Below are positions 13,201 through 20,568 of a DNA stretch of 64,000 nucleotides, piece by piece. A program made the position numbers and the translations under genes. Below the pieces are notes generated by a model. That model was not told where the DNA came from. It did no database searches and worked only from the letters and a program-made list of their open reading frames with translations. Each line of letters starts with the position of its first letter. The first letter of the stretch is position 1. The DNA is from Candida dubliniensis CD36 (taxonomy: Eukaryota; Ascomycota; Pichiomycetes; Serinales; Debaryomycetaceae), in NCBI RefSeq assembly GCF_000026945.1, contig NC_012863.1:1393501-1457500 (forward strand). Reading direction: 5' to 3'.

Positions 13201-15785
13201 AGGGTTATGCTCTAGTTGACAAAAAGATATTAGTGGAAATGAAAGAGAACTTAAATCAGTCTCTTGAAGACAAGGCACAAGGCAGAGGAATGATTGTATT
13301 GCCTGTCGATGAGTTTTCTTCCTTGAAGAAGTGCGTGGAAGATCCAAGTCTTGAATTCCTTAAAGATAAATGTGGAAGCAGTGGATATCATGTCATTGAA
13401 AAGGAATCGCATGATAATTTGGTAAAACAAGCTTCATTTACATTAGAGGATAAGGCTTTAGAAAATAATATGGTATTGTTAACTCCTGAACAACATAAGC
13501 AACTATCTGAGCCAAGTTTGGAGAGTTTGAAGGAATTTGCCCTGAGGCAGAACTATGATTTAATTTCTCATACTGATTTAGTTGAGTTGACAACAAAAGC
13601 AAATAATCCGTCCATTGAAAAGTTGAAAGAAGTTGCCAAGGCTAACCAATTTGTATTAATCCCAACAGACAAGCATCTTGAAATGAAAAAACAAGCTGAA
13701 GCCACTATTCAAGATAAATTAGAAGGAACTGATTGGAAGTTGATTAAAAATGATGAGTATGATGAACTTTTGGTGAAGGCCCATCAACCAACCATTGACG
13801 ATATTGCTAAAAATGCGGCAGCAATTGGATTTGGAGTAATGTCTGTTGAAGCTATTAATAAATTGAAAGAACAGGCAAATGAGTCAATCTATGAAAGAGG
13901 GGCCAGAGAGGGTATGGTTGTTATGTCAAAGGAGGTGCATGATGAAATGAAGGAGAACATTGAAACTCCATTAGTTAAAAAAGCCGAAGCTGAAGGATAT
14001 GCTTTAATTAAACCTGATGAATTGGAACAGTTACGAGTGGCAGAGTCTCAGACAGTCGAGGAAAAAGCACTAGCTGAAGGTAAAGTGACAATTTCTGAAA
14101 AGTTGTATAATGAGATTCTTGAAGAAAAGGAGTTATGGAAGGAAAAGTATGCTGCTGTGGACTTGAGTTCAGGAGAGGAACATTCGCTAAGTGCCGTTAA
14201 AGAGAAGCTCAACGAATTGGGATTCTCAGTTATTCCAAAAGACAATTCAACGTCATTGCCAACAGAAAAATCATTTAGTTCGGATTCAGAAGACTTCCAT
14301 TTCCATGATGCAGATGAATCATTCGTTCTTTCCGAACATGAGTTAAGTTATTCCGCTTCTAGATTGGGTTTGGTGTTGTTATCAAAAGAAGAATATAATA
14401 AGTTGAGCAAAGTCGATGAGGAAAAAGTAAAGAGTCTAGCCAAAGAGTTGTCTTTGACCTTGGTTCCAGAATCTGAAGTAATTAATTGGAAGCAATCGTT
14501 AGCAGCAAAAGATGAAGAGATCCACAAATTGAATTTGGAGAAAGAAGAGCAAACGAAAAAAATGGCTCTGTTGGAGAAGAAAGATTCTAATGCACCAGAA
14601 ACTGCAGAAAGCTCAGAGGCTGCTAAAAAGGAAATTCTTACAAACAAAGATGACATTGTTACTGCGGCAACTAAATTGGCGTTACTACCAGTTCCAGAAT
14701 CACAGTATGTGGGTACTACAGCTCACCCACGTCCAGATGTGAACAATGTTAAGGTGGTTCCAACTAGTTATTTCAATCAGCTACTCAAGTTGAAAGCAAT
14801 GTCCATTGAAAAATGTTCTGACGAAGTATTCAAACAGTATGCAGAGAAACGTGGATTTGTTCACCGGGATCAATTAACCCCAGTATTGGCGTCAACGACT
14901 CAATTCAAGGGTACACCAATACAAGATAGAGATTCATTGGATCTGATGTCAAGAATCACTCCACCTATAAATCCTGCAGTAAAACAACGACAAGTCACAC
15001 CAGTGTCCAGACGCAGTTTGTCACTTAGCAGTGGTGGTCGCGTGAGTTTTACACGTGGTCTTCCCGAATCTAATTCAGTTGTCTCTCGTCTTTCTGAACA
15101 GTCAGTTCATCAATCATTACGAAGCCAAGGATTATTCTCGATGGCGACAGATGTTTCATTCACAGACAGGTCGATGATTCCAGCTATAACTCAAGTGGTT
15201 ATTGGTGAATACTTGTTCAAATACTATCGTAGATTAGGTGCTTTCAAAGTAATCACAGAAACAAGACATGAAAGATACTTTTGGGTGCATCCTTACTCAT
15301 TGACACTTTATTGGACGGAGAATAATCCAATATTATCCAGTTCTTCTCTGGCCAAAACTAGAGCTGCTGCCATAGTAAGTGTTGAAAGTGTTGAAGATAA
15401 CAATCCATTACCTACTGGGTTGTATTATAAGAGTATTATTGTTCATTCAACTGACAGATCCATTAAGATCACGTGTGCCACTAGACACCGTCACAACATC
15501 TGGTACAATGCTTTGCGTTATTTGGTTAACAGGAATATTGACGACTTGGTAATTGATGAAGACACGAATATAGATGAATTATCGGATGAATTCGAAGTCA
15601 ATGTTCCTGTTGGATTAGCTCCTGCTGCTGTCAAGTCAGATTCCCATAGAAATTTGGTGAGTTTGATGGATACGGGTGATCGTCGTGCATACCCAAGACC
15701 TAAGAGAATTACATCGCTGCCTTCTTCGCCAGCATCAGGAAGACTTTCAAGATTCCTGTCCATGAGAAGAATTGGAAAGGAATAG
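4278..15785 (+). CDS. NUM1: Num1-like cortical anchor protein
   Basis: A cell-cortex protein that, in yeasts, captures dynein for nuclear migration and tethers mitochondria to the plasma membrane. The product is about 3835 residues, well above the roughly 2750 of S. cerevisiae Num1. From the N-terminus it has a low-complexity segment, then the family signature around residues 121-170 (VGLSENLLTECRRLNAEN) with coiled coil to about 280. A polyglutamine tract follows near 360-372. Residues about 535-3285 are some 85-95 tandem repeats of 28 or 32 residues, with further degenerate units to about 3405. A Ser-rich linker and a PH domain near 3640-3755 (SDRSIKITCATRHRHNIWYNALRYL) complete the protein. 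I start at the ATG at 4278; the frame is open upstream only to a TTG at 4272. CTG codons, for example residue 253, should read Ser. Opposite-strand frames inside it are shadows. Confidence 0.92.
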   Translation: MSSKDKPSKEDIRGQLSDIQKRLFNKKSPPKDTSGPSSSTNSNHRPVLKESNHHSQGKSSLLSGGAGSHEQERFAEFLPPLPKGSGNASGSLGPPAPAASSLKRVPHQHSSRLGPESKGNDMNFVVGLSENLLTECRRLNAENSKYREKLKSALDEVQNYKEEVFKLKDFNKSHNTNEQALKDKNWELESKVIKLDDELSMLKKSQEKTIHENSELSNQISNLNKINDKLEISNQSLTKSLHDTKQSYQSEILALNARIENLNDENDQLHLRLAGEDSTNISRAETSKEATLPSMDESTESDDDTTEFDSILKELQPCDIPEANPNNPQLEIDTLRSTLQHSNRTIAKLRSSMLKLRKFEQQQQQQQQQQQANMSNLQRTPMKFGSKPKLRASKSELTPSHRTSMLLSPAKKNSKFSILDDDTTHNNDDHEPFPTDGGKWEDFITDDLETTPSKSASKKLITDSDVESTHSRAINVTAATGDYSIPYLVESSDSETEPQLLDDDSPSKHIKSSLLSKELQESSKLRNKQIQQYASSNNLVMVPFEELEKLKSIDDEKLLLTAQDRGYHLLTTKEYNELIDEEEIKKRLESKGLVTLPFDELESIRTNLDKPDKAYITDKANQMGLIVTSNDLYDTLVKNANEPSVDHITAKARAQNLILLSNEEWKQLKNPSLDQLTKLVSKHESQVLSNNEYESLTNPSVETITQKAKSHKMTIVPDTEYQKLIHPSLDVLSSHALAKKHTLIKDTELEELKKSAQNPSLSQVKVHADKLNLVTMSKPDFTDLFKTANEPSISHIRSKATDLGYTVVKQQEYDDMTNSINHPDITDLKGRLPDYKILPLSEYDEIYKLAHAPEVEHIKTKATSLNHYLVSNEDYEKLQNPTLETLQLQADTLNHSVLDKTKLADLEKLAYNPDLDHLQKVLKEIDYELLPKQELEALNNPTTDSLLEKASKLNCEIISQEDYKELFALAHDPSLEHIHASASKLDKTVLSNDEVNELKALAYTFSIERLQSLAKEKNHTLVESSELDALRNPDINQMKEKVKGFGLETISRVDLDKLKNPSREKIECIVQNWHCSVIDNADLDLLKNPELETIKVKAEQFGYQLLLNEDKEALDKLANQPDLDHIQQKSKDLGYIPVKVEEHQELHSLAHNPSIDRIIEKSKHHGYVAIKETELKTLKEVVDSPGLEHITSKAKFHGYVPVKETDFETLKTLAHKPDLDHIIEKCKSLGYAAVKDLDYDELKKLAHEPTIEHVTKKSKELGFVTVKETDFNDLNALAHNPNVERISAKAKEHGLIAVKEVDHTELTKLANDPPIEHITEKSKELGYVVVKDSDFTNMQKLIDKPTEEQIESKAAKLGLVTVTKTKYDELEATVNKPSYEFLTEKAQLYDSIVISKQQFDNPSLDYIKEKSVAHEHEIIPSKDLTDLKTSFESPSEEYLHEKLKDKGLKLVTTDEYNSLMILAHKPEKSHLVEKASALGMSLIGIDALNNLKKDLEHPQRDYLVEKAKALDLSIIENDKLSTLQTLAENPDSAYIERVARQQDLVVLSLSKHEKLVKDSTNPDADHIKLVAEKQELTVLTNSTFKDLTDRAENPTLNQIKEAAKRNDQVVIATQEYENLVHPDETLVKTQADRLGLQLMPIKEHEKLMDDFENPTLDYLVSKAAKYDSLVITKDEKSQLEKLAHNPDVEHITETANVKDLVVVNKEEFANITKLANEPHEEHIIAKAKNLGLVAINENDHKVLLQPSKFKLEQHASKIDHLLVPEEEVHRLRGIESTPSREFIETKAAQHDLVTLTRKEHSKLASNANEPSKDHIIAKASAIGLVAVSKKKHDQMLKALEEPTLDYLSEKAANNFKSVIIPTDKYESLKENLELPDWNYLTEKANLHESIVVKQKDYNALVKVSTDPSIQFIEEKARKYNKSVINSDEWKNITRVAFNPTKEELSEKAAQNDLVVIDKNEYKSLEERIENPTSHYLKEQASKFNFTMVGTDDYNKLTTLITSPSKEHIEEKAQSAGLVVVPKDEYDELLEKSNNPDEKRLSKLANAKGMLLIHKEEHAKLTNSLKNPSVDFLKDKASEHGNVIISTEEYKKLLNDIESPDFEYLEKKCHDKSMSILPTTDLKQLKSAFNDPPIDFLREHSTKANYELIPKSEYESMKNCIDNPGSEFIRTKATKYGLVTVTEEEYDLLTDPNKESLIESASKLGLSVIEKLELELLKSKLDNPSVEYMKLNSEKLGYVLVSSNEINDLKRAIDQPTEKYIEEKANKLGLHVMSVKEYQNLNEKATKPSKAHIASVAGLLGLTVIGAKEHKDLVSNSKSPSLDHIKDKAKNHDHVVIPQKEHSKLVERANISIRDLAKEQGMVVLPSDSHAELVKSASKNLEDHARENNKIIVSPDEHKELVTRATKSLGDLAKENQMAVIPINEYQDLNEKAAKSLHDHAAEQGVTVLSKGEHETLTRAANKTAEDHAKEKGMVLLKIDEHDLLVTQASKSLQDLSKEQGMVLMSPEDHKDLTAKASRTLDDFAIEQGVIPVLTKEHRELVTKAARSLNDHAQTEGMVVLSKSEHEELTEKASKSVKDLASEQNLILLDKDRYEDLIHKANKSLEELAQENGMNVVSPEVLKELKENAEKPLDIRAKEQGKTVVGIEEFDKLNNKIEKPSLEYLKECCKKHLKKIVLEEEYEQLQQRANQTVEQKANSMGLVVIKPEELEQLKTLLESPSLDYIKSKAADQGFEVIEKDKYSLISERYKKSVEHLAEENGLVALKVEEYNTLVQNANEPSLAHITEMAGTYEHVVVSASDFNKYLNTFEHPELEFIKEKAKEQGYTVVLSDDYASIVAENKETLEEKAEKAHAKLIPAEEYTTQQETLNKPSIDFLNEKAKLLKKVIVPQVEYDELVKSASQTVQDKAAVAGMVVIDKDEHSKLQATHRAPSLEFLHLKCNEKGMTLVEQKELDNLKLSVEDPSLEYLEKSASSKGYALVDKKILVEMKENLNQSLEDKAQGRGMIVLPVDEFSSLKKCVEDPSLEFLKDKCGSSGYHVIEKESHDNLVKQASFTLEDKALENNMVLLTPEQHKQLSEPSLESLKEFALRQNYDLISHTDLVELTTKANNPSIEKLKEVAKANQFVLIPTDKHLEMKKQAEATIQDKLEGTDWKLIKNDEYDELLVKAHQPTIDDIAKNAAAIGFGVMSVEAINKLKEQANESIYERGAREGMVVMSKEVHDEMKENIETPLVKKAEAEGYALIKPDELEQLRVAESQTVEEKALAEGKVTISEKLYNEILEEKELWKEKYAAVDLSSGEEHSLSAVKEKLNELGFSVIPKDNSTSLPTEKSFSSDSEDFHFHDADESFVLSEHELSYSASRLGLVLLSKEEYNKLSKVDEEKVKSLAKELSLTLVPESEVINWKQSLAAKDEEIHKLNLEKEEQTKKMALLEKKDSNAPETAESSEAAKKEILTNKDDIVTAATKLALLPVPESQYVGTTAHPRPDVNNVKVVPTSYFNQLLKLKAMSIEKCSDEVFKQYAEKRGFVHRDQLTPVLASTTQFKGTPIQDRDSLDLMSRITPPINPAVKQRQVTPVSRRSLSLSSGGRVSFTRGLPESNSVVSRLSEQSVHQSLRSQGLFSMATDVSFTDRSMIPAITQVVIGEYLFKYYRRLGAFKVITETRHERYFWVHPYSLTLYWTENNPILSSSSLAKTRAAAIVSVESVEDNNPLPTGLYYKSIIVHSTDRSIKITCATRHRHNIWYNALRYLVNRNIDDLVIDEDTNIDELSDEFEVNVPVGLAPAAVKSDSHRNLVSLMDTGDRRAYPRPKRITSLPSSPASGRLSRFLSMRRIGKE
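5358..5391 (+). repeat. CAA/CAG trinucleotide tract (polyGln in NUM1)
   Basis: A short run of CAA codons with a few CAG interruptions, encoding about a dozen glutamines between the N-terminal coiled coil and the repeat array of NUM1. Tracts like this commonly vary in length between strains. Confidence 0.85.
5880..14130 (+). repeat. NUM1 tandem repeat array (28/32-residue units)
   Basis: Successive units follow the pattern (N/E/K)PS-x-(D/E)-x-(I/L)-x-x-KA-x-x-(L/H)G-(L/Y)-x-V(V/I)-x-x-x-(E/D)-(Y/H)-x-x-L. Two lengths dominate: 28 residues (84 bp) and 32 residues (96 bp). They differ by four residues, about one helical turn, inserted before the next proline. In roughly 11,300-12,150 the units lose the Asn-Pro start and instead read S/T-K-S-L-x-D-x-A-x-E-x-G-M. 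The units are diverged at DNA level, so this is an old array rather than a recent expansion. Confidence 0.85.
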
Positions 15786-15906
15786 TTGAAATATGAATAG
15801 ACTATGGATAAATATTAGATCAATGTTTATGTTTTGACAATTGTATATTAAAATGAATACACATGTGAGTATTTTTATTAAATAATAATAGTGTTGGCCT
15901 CTATTT

Positions 15907-17334
15907 TCAGTTGACTTTTTCGTTAACTATACCCTGTGTTGGGGATGCAAGTGGCAAGGAAGTTATCTTTCTTCGTTTTGAAATAAACTCTCGGAAATTT
16001 AGCACTATTACAGCGAATAATGCAGATAGACTTAAAGCCAATGTCAATTTGAAAATCGAATTGTAGCATAACTTACCCAAAGTGCAAACAAAGGTGTTTG
16101 AGTTTGCATCATTTAAATCCTGAATGGTTACGGAATTGGAATCATAGATCTGACCAAACAATTTTGTGAAATAAAAGCTAGGTACAATTGGACTCATACT
16201 CACGATACCCCAATTAAAAGAAAAATTCTCCATACCAAAGGCATCTCCAACAATAATTGGCAGGATACAAAATGTAAACCCGTAGAAAAATCCTATTAGA
16301 AATGAATTGGAAGGTAGCTCAGTGTAGCTCTCAATGTTAAAGGCTAGTAACTGACATACTGCCATGCCAATAGCAGGTATAAATAGTAAAGATTCTCTTG
16401 GTTTATGGAATGACTGAGTTATAATGTCACCGGCGACCCCAGAAACTATTCTTCCAATGAAATTGGCTATAGATATAAGCCCCACTTGAAACTGTTGATC
16501 TTGTTGGATTATCATACTCACATTCATTTCCGCAGGCAACGCCTTAGTAACTAACGCCTTGACCATATATCCCACAGAGTAGATGTACATTTGCCCCATA
16601 GCAGCCAAAGTTCCAGTTATAAGAAAAAGGAGCCAAAATTTAACATCAGTAAATAAGGAAGATACTGAATGAGATTCTGCATTAGGCCCATGATGATGAT
16701 TAGAATTGCTAGTAGCCGAAGGTTTGTGGAATGTTGAAGCACTTTTTAGTTTGTGTTCACAATCAGCAATATAGACACTTGGGAAACAAATCAAATAGAT
16801 AAAAATAATTGACATTACCAAAAACCCCAAAAAGCTAGATGTATCACCAGGATAAAACACAGATGCTATAACTGAATAAAAAAGGGCACTTAATCCATAC
16901 AAGGCTAATGGTAAACTTGTAGCCACGCCTCTAATACTGGGGAAACTTACAGCACAACATTTCAAACATGCAGAATTAATGAACGTTGAGCCTACTCCCA
17001 CCAAAAAGATGGTTAAACTAGAAAAATGCAAATTGCTCCAAGCATAGTCAAATTGCCGTTTCAATCCAATGTACGAAAATATAATCAAAATGCCACCTAT
17101 TAGTAGTGACACGGTATACCCCTTTTTATCCACAACAGCACCAGATATTGGACCAGCTATTGCTACACCTATAGTTCCACAAAGGGCTATTATTGATGAG
17201 TCAGATGCACTGTAATGCAATTGGTTTGCTAGTTGGGGACTGTATGATGAATAAAGATAAAGTGTTCCACAAATCAAACCCAAAAAAGTGCAAGACAATA
17301 AAACAAAAACTCTTTGCACGTTTCGTGAGATCAT
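15907..17334 (-). CDS. MCH1: MFS transporter, Mch1-like
   Basis: A 475-residue multi-pass membrane protein of the major facilitator superfamily. The N-terminal half looks like the nodulin/monocarboxylate-type subgroup that includes yeast Mch1: an early GLICGTLYLYSSYSPQLA segment, then GTIGVAIAGPISGAVVDKKG. About 12 hydrophobic segments can be counted, with a His/Ser-rich cytosolic loop between the two six-helix halves near residues 205-225. Mch1 homologues resemble monocarboxylate carriers, but the yeast protein has no shown monocarboxylate transport and the substrate is unknown. The length matches yeast Mch1 (about 486). It is convergent with NUM1, with 121 bp between the stops. The family is secure; the specific orthology is a recognition call. 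Confidence 0.65.
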   Translation of the reverse strand: MISRNVQRVFVLLSCTFLGLICGTLYLYSSYSPQLANQLHYSASDSSIIALCGTIGVAIAGPISGAVVDKKGYTVSLLIGGILIIFSYIGLKRQFDYAWSNLHFSSLTIFLVGVGSTFINSACLKCCAVSFPSIRGVATSLPLALYGLSALFYSVIASVFYPGDTSSFLGFLVMSIIFIYLICFPSVYIADCEHKLKSASTFHKPSATSNSNHHHGPNAESHSVSSLFTDVKFWLLFLITGTLAAMGQMYIYSVGYMVKALVTKALPAEMNVSMIIQQDQQFQVGLISIANFIGRIVSGVAGDIITQSFHKPRESLLFIPAIGMAVCQLLAFNIESYTELPSNSFLIGFFYGFTFCILPIIVGDAFGMENFSFNWGIVSMSPIVPSFYFTKLFGQIYDSNSVTIQDLNDANSNTFVCTLGKLCYNSIFKLTLALSLSALFAVIVLNFREFISKRRKITSLPLASPTQGIVNEKVN

Positions 17335-17839
17335 TATAAGTAGTTCATAAAAGGTTGGGATGTTCTATCTTGGTTTATATTCAATGAGTAGAGTACTTTC
17401 TCTAGGGGGGGAGGGGGCAATTCTCTAAAAAGGAATAAGGTTATGATTTTTCAACTATAAACACTGTAAAAATATGAAAGCAATTTAGTCTAAAAATAAG
17501 AAGCAAACGGAAAAAAAAAATCAAAACAAAGCAAAGCAAAGCAAAACAAAACAATGAAAAAAAAAATTGGACTCGAGAAAAACTTAAGATCTCACCAGAT
17601 TTGTATTTCTAGGCATGGTGGGGGCGAAAAAAAAAAAAAAAAAAAAAAAAAAAACAGAGAGAAAAATGTGGCGGCGGAAAATGAAAACTGATACGTAATA
17701 CACTTTGCTTTAATCCATAAGCGGCGGACACTGCAGTAGAGCTTATTTATAAAAGACACAACAATAACTAAAAGAGAACAGCTCATCAATCACACCAAAG
17801 ATTTGGTTATTCGTAATTGTAACTATGTTTGGCAATGGT
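17335..17839. other. MCH1 promoter / HOP2 3' region
   Basis: Non-coding. It contains a G-rich stretch near 17406-17417, an AAAGC/AAAAC short repeat near 17525-17552, and a long A tract at about 17627-17654. Two copies of GCGGCGGAMA lie 50 bp apart (17671-17680 and 17721-17730), the only strongly GC-rich motifs in this AT-rich interval. Confidence 0.5.
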
Positions 17840-18679
17840 TTAAATGAACTTTTTCATCTCGTCTTCATCAATACCGCAGGCATCCTTCAACAGAGATGTT
17901 AGTAACTAGTTCTCTTCTTCTAAACAGCGCTTTTTCAGCCTCCTTCCTGGGCTATTTTCAACATACCAAGATGTCTGTTTGTCCGGTAATTTCTTTTATT
18001 GTCGAAACAATGTTATTAAACTAAAGTCAGAATAAGCAGATTAGTTGATCGTGTTAGTAGTTTTGATTCTATCGTGGAAATCATCTGGATTTCAAGGATT
18101 AACATACCATGGCGATTCGGTCCTTTTTTGCTTTAGTTAGTTGAAGCACGTACTTCTTTAATGCATTTGGATCGTCAGTTACCGAAAAATTGCTTGCCGA
18201 GTGTTCCAACTCCAAACTTAGTTTTTCTATCTCCTTTGTATGTACTTTTATTAAATTGTCCAACTCTTCATTTGTAGGAGTAGAAACAATTTCTTGTAAT
18301 TCTGAATCTTGCGTTAGTAAAGTCATGTAGGTGAGCAATTCTGTTGTTACTTACTTGACTTCAAATGACAGATTTCTTGTTTCAAGTCTTTAATTTTTAT
18401 GTTCAAACATTCACTTGTTTCACTCTTGGGTTTGCTATCCAAAACACACTCTTGCTTTGTGTATACATAATATGATGTCTTTCCGATTGTTTTGCAAACC
18501 AACTGTTGATTATCAACTAAGGTGTCTAATACTGCTATCAACTTCAGTTTAGTCAAAACATTGTGCATGTTTAATTGGATATCGCTTATTGAATATGGTC
18601 GGTATTGCTGTTGCATATACAATTGTACTGATGCTAAGGCTTTCTCTGTACTAAGTGGACTCTTTTTAGCTGGTGCCAT
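17840..18679 (-). CDS. HOP2: Hop2 homologue (TBPIP family), three introns
   Basis: Hop2 pairs with Mnd1 and helps Dmc1/Rad51 capture duplex DNA during meiotic homologue pairing. Four exons, read on the minus strand: 18679-18355, 18301-18108, 18020-17967 and 17884-17840. They join in frame to a 205-residue protein; the S. cerevisiae protein is about 218. All three introns (53, 87 and 82 nt) have a perfect TACTAAC branch site. The 5' sites are GTAAGT, GTATGT and GTATGT; the 3' ends are CAG, TAG and AAG. Exon 1 holds the winged-helix domain (ALASVQLYMQQQYRPYSISD through GKTSYYVY). Exon 2 holds a leucine-rich coiled coil and exon 4 the acidic tail GIDEDEMKKFI typical of the family. The final AAG acceptor is the least certain point. 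The gene is divergent from PAC2 across 376 bp. Confidence 0.85.
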
Positions 18680-19055
18680 GGCTGAATGATGAAATTATTC
18701 TCCTTCTAAGGAAAAGAGAGAATATTTTGCAACACTTTTTTTGTAAATTTTTGGTGAAAATCATGTATGATTGTTAGGGAACACATACCAATAATAGAAA
18801 CCCGCAAAATTTTGTAAAATGAACCATTTACCTAACCATATTTCAATTCTCTAATCTTTCTAATCAAATATTACATGTAATAATAAAATTGTCCACACGA
18901 CAAAGCATGACAAGTTAAAGCTTGTATTTGTTTTATACAGACGGTATCAAGTAATTTTTTCTTGGGGCTCATGTTTTGAAATTGTCGCACTACCAAATAA
19001 ATGTAGACTTGTGTTATTTATTTGTCAACCATAACTGCATTCAATCAACCTTTCA
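18680..19055. promoter_or_regulatory. Divergent HOP2/PAC2 promoter region
   Basis: 376 bp between two divergent starts. AT-rich, with no coding frame and no clear Ume6-type URS1 meiotic element. Nothing else was recognised. Confidence 0.5.
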
Positions 19056-20564
19056 ATGACCGATAAGTATTCCATCAACGATAGAATTTCAACAATTGAC
19101 AACTATTTGGGTACCATTAGGTACATTGGTAGCTTACCTGTCTGGGGAGCAAACACTATCGCATTAGGGATTGAATGGGACGATCCTCGTCGAGGCAAGA
19201 ATAATGGTGATTTGAATGATATACTGTACTTTACTCCGAAGGTTTCTGGATCGGGCACATTCATAAAGTCATCTAATCGATCTTTAAATCATAATCAAAA
19301 GTCTTTTGTTCAGGTTATGCACGAAAATTATTTGGATACTGAATACAAGACCAAAAATATTCAGTTTGGAACCAAAACAGTGGAAGAACTAGGATGGGAT
19401 AAGTTAAACAAATTTCATTCCAACTTGAGAAATTTGAACTCACTAACATTGGACTATTGTTTGATTAGTATTGCTTACCGTGATAATGAAGACAAGCAAT
19501 TGTTTAATGAGCTTGTCAATTTAAAAAACTTGGAACTAAGTTGCAACTTATTTACCGATGTAAATGAAATATCCAAAATAGTTGACCATATTCCAAATTT
19601 GACTAGTCTTAACATTAATGGAAACAGATTTAGTGAGTTTTCGCAGGATCAAAAAGTTCATAATGGTATAGTTCTGCTAAAGTTATCTTCAACAATGATG
19701 CCAATACTGATGGTAGAGAAGTTGATCAAGAAGTTTCCCAACTTGAAAGAGCTTTACATTTCAGGGAATAATTATTCAAATAAGGATATTGAAAGTATGT
19801 GTCTCAATCAATCATTATCAATTTTAGATTTATCTTATAATAAACTAAAGTACATGCCCACTCTACCACTTGTATCAGCTTTGAACTTGTCATATAATTA
19901 TCTATCATTACAAATCATTAATGGTACTTTTCCCAACTTAATATCTTTGGACTTGAGAGCAAATATGATAAAGGATTGGTCTGATATTGATGAAATTTCC
20001 ATACATTTACCGGGCCTAAAAGAACTAAGAATTAATCACAACCCATTGTTTCAAGAAATGTCTGTGGATGATATGACGATGCAGTTAATTGGCCGCATTA
20101 AATGTTCCCCAGAACACTTGTGGAAATTGAACGGTAGCTTTTTAACAAATGAAGAGATTGAGAATTCCGAGCTCTACTTCATCTCGAAAGTGGAGCAAGG
20201 AAAATACCATATAGATAATGAACGGCAATGGTCATATTTGCTTTCAAAATATAATAAACCACTGGAAACCAGGCTGTCTCACGTTTACACATTAAAGGAC
20301 TGGATGCCTCTAACTATAGTATTTCCCGATTCTAAAGAGATTTCCAAAAAGTTCACAAAAAATACTTCTATTCTTCAATTCAAAGGATTAGTATCCCAAT
20401 GGATGGACGATTTGTCCATCCTCAAGTTTTCTGCATACTACTACACCAATGAAAACTCGACGTTTGCCGAAAAACACGAGCTAGCAAACTATTTAAGCAC
20501 ATTAGATAGTTATTCATTACTGCATGACCAAAAAGTTTATATTTCTATAGATGCATCGATATAG
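19056..20564 (+). CDS. PAC2: Tubulin-folding cofactor E
   Basis: Acts in the cytosol in assembly of alpha/beta-tubulin dimers by binding alpha-tubulin. The 502-residue product has the full cofactor E layout. An N-terminal CAP-Gly domain spans about residues 8-75, with WGANTIALGIEWDDPRRG and a GKNNG core where GKNDG is usual. Leucine-rich repeats cover about 125-345 (LKNLELSCNLFTDV, LDLSYNKLKYMP, LISLDLRANMI). A C-terminal ubiquitin-like region lies at about 425-502. Length matches S. cerevisiae Pac2 (518). Several CTG codons here (in VLLKL, PILMV and TRLSH) should be serine in this clade. It ends 4 bp before the TMA20 stop on the other strand, so the two genes are tightly convergent. Confidence 0.9.
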   Translation: MTDKYSINDRISTIDNYLGTIRYIGSLPVWGANTIALGIEWDDPRRGKNNGDLNDILYFTPKVSGSGTFIKSSNRSLNHNQKSFVQVMHENYLDTEYKTKNIQFGTKTVEELGWDKLNKFHSNLRNLNSLTLDYCLISIAYRDNEDKQLFNELVNLKNLELSCNLFTDVNEISKIVDHIPNLTSLNINGNRFSEFSQDQKVHNGIVLLKLSSTMMPILMVEKLIKKFPNLKELYISGNNYSNKDIESMCLNQSLSILDLSYNKLKYMPTLPLVSALNLSYNYLSLQIINGTFPNLISLDLRANMIKDWSDIDEISIHLPGLKELRINHNPLFQEMSVDDMTMQLIGRIKCSPEHLWKLNGSFLTNEEIENSELYFISKVEQGKYHIDNERQWSYLLSKYNKPLETRLSHVYTLKDWMPLTIVFPDSKEISKKFTKNTSILQFKGLVSQWMDDLSILKFSAYYYTNENSTFAEKHELANYLSTLDSYSLLHDQKVYISIDASI

Positions 20565-20568
20565 CCAT

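Noticed and set aside
5078..14656. Many minus-strand frames of 60-120 codons inside NUM1
   Set aside because: Shadows of the repetitive, strongly biased coding strand; Cys/Phe-rich and without independent support.
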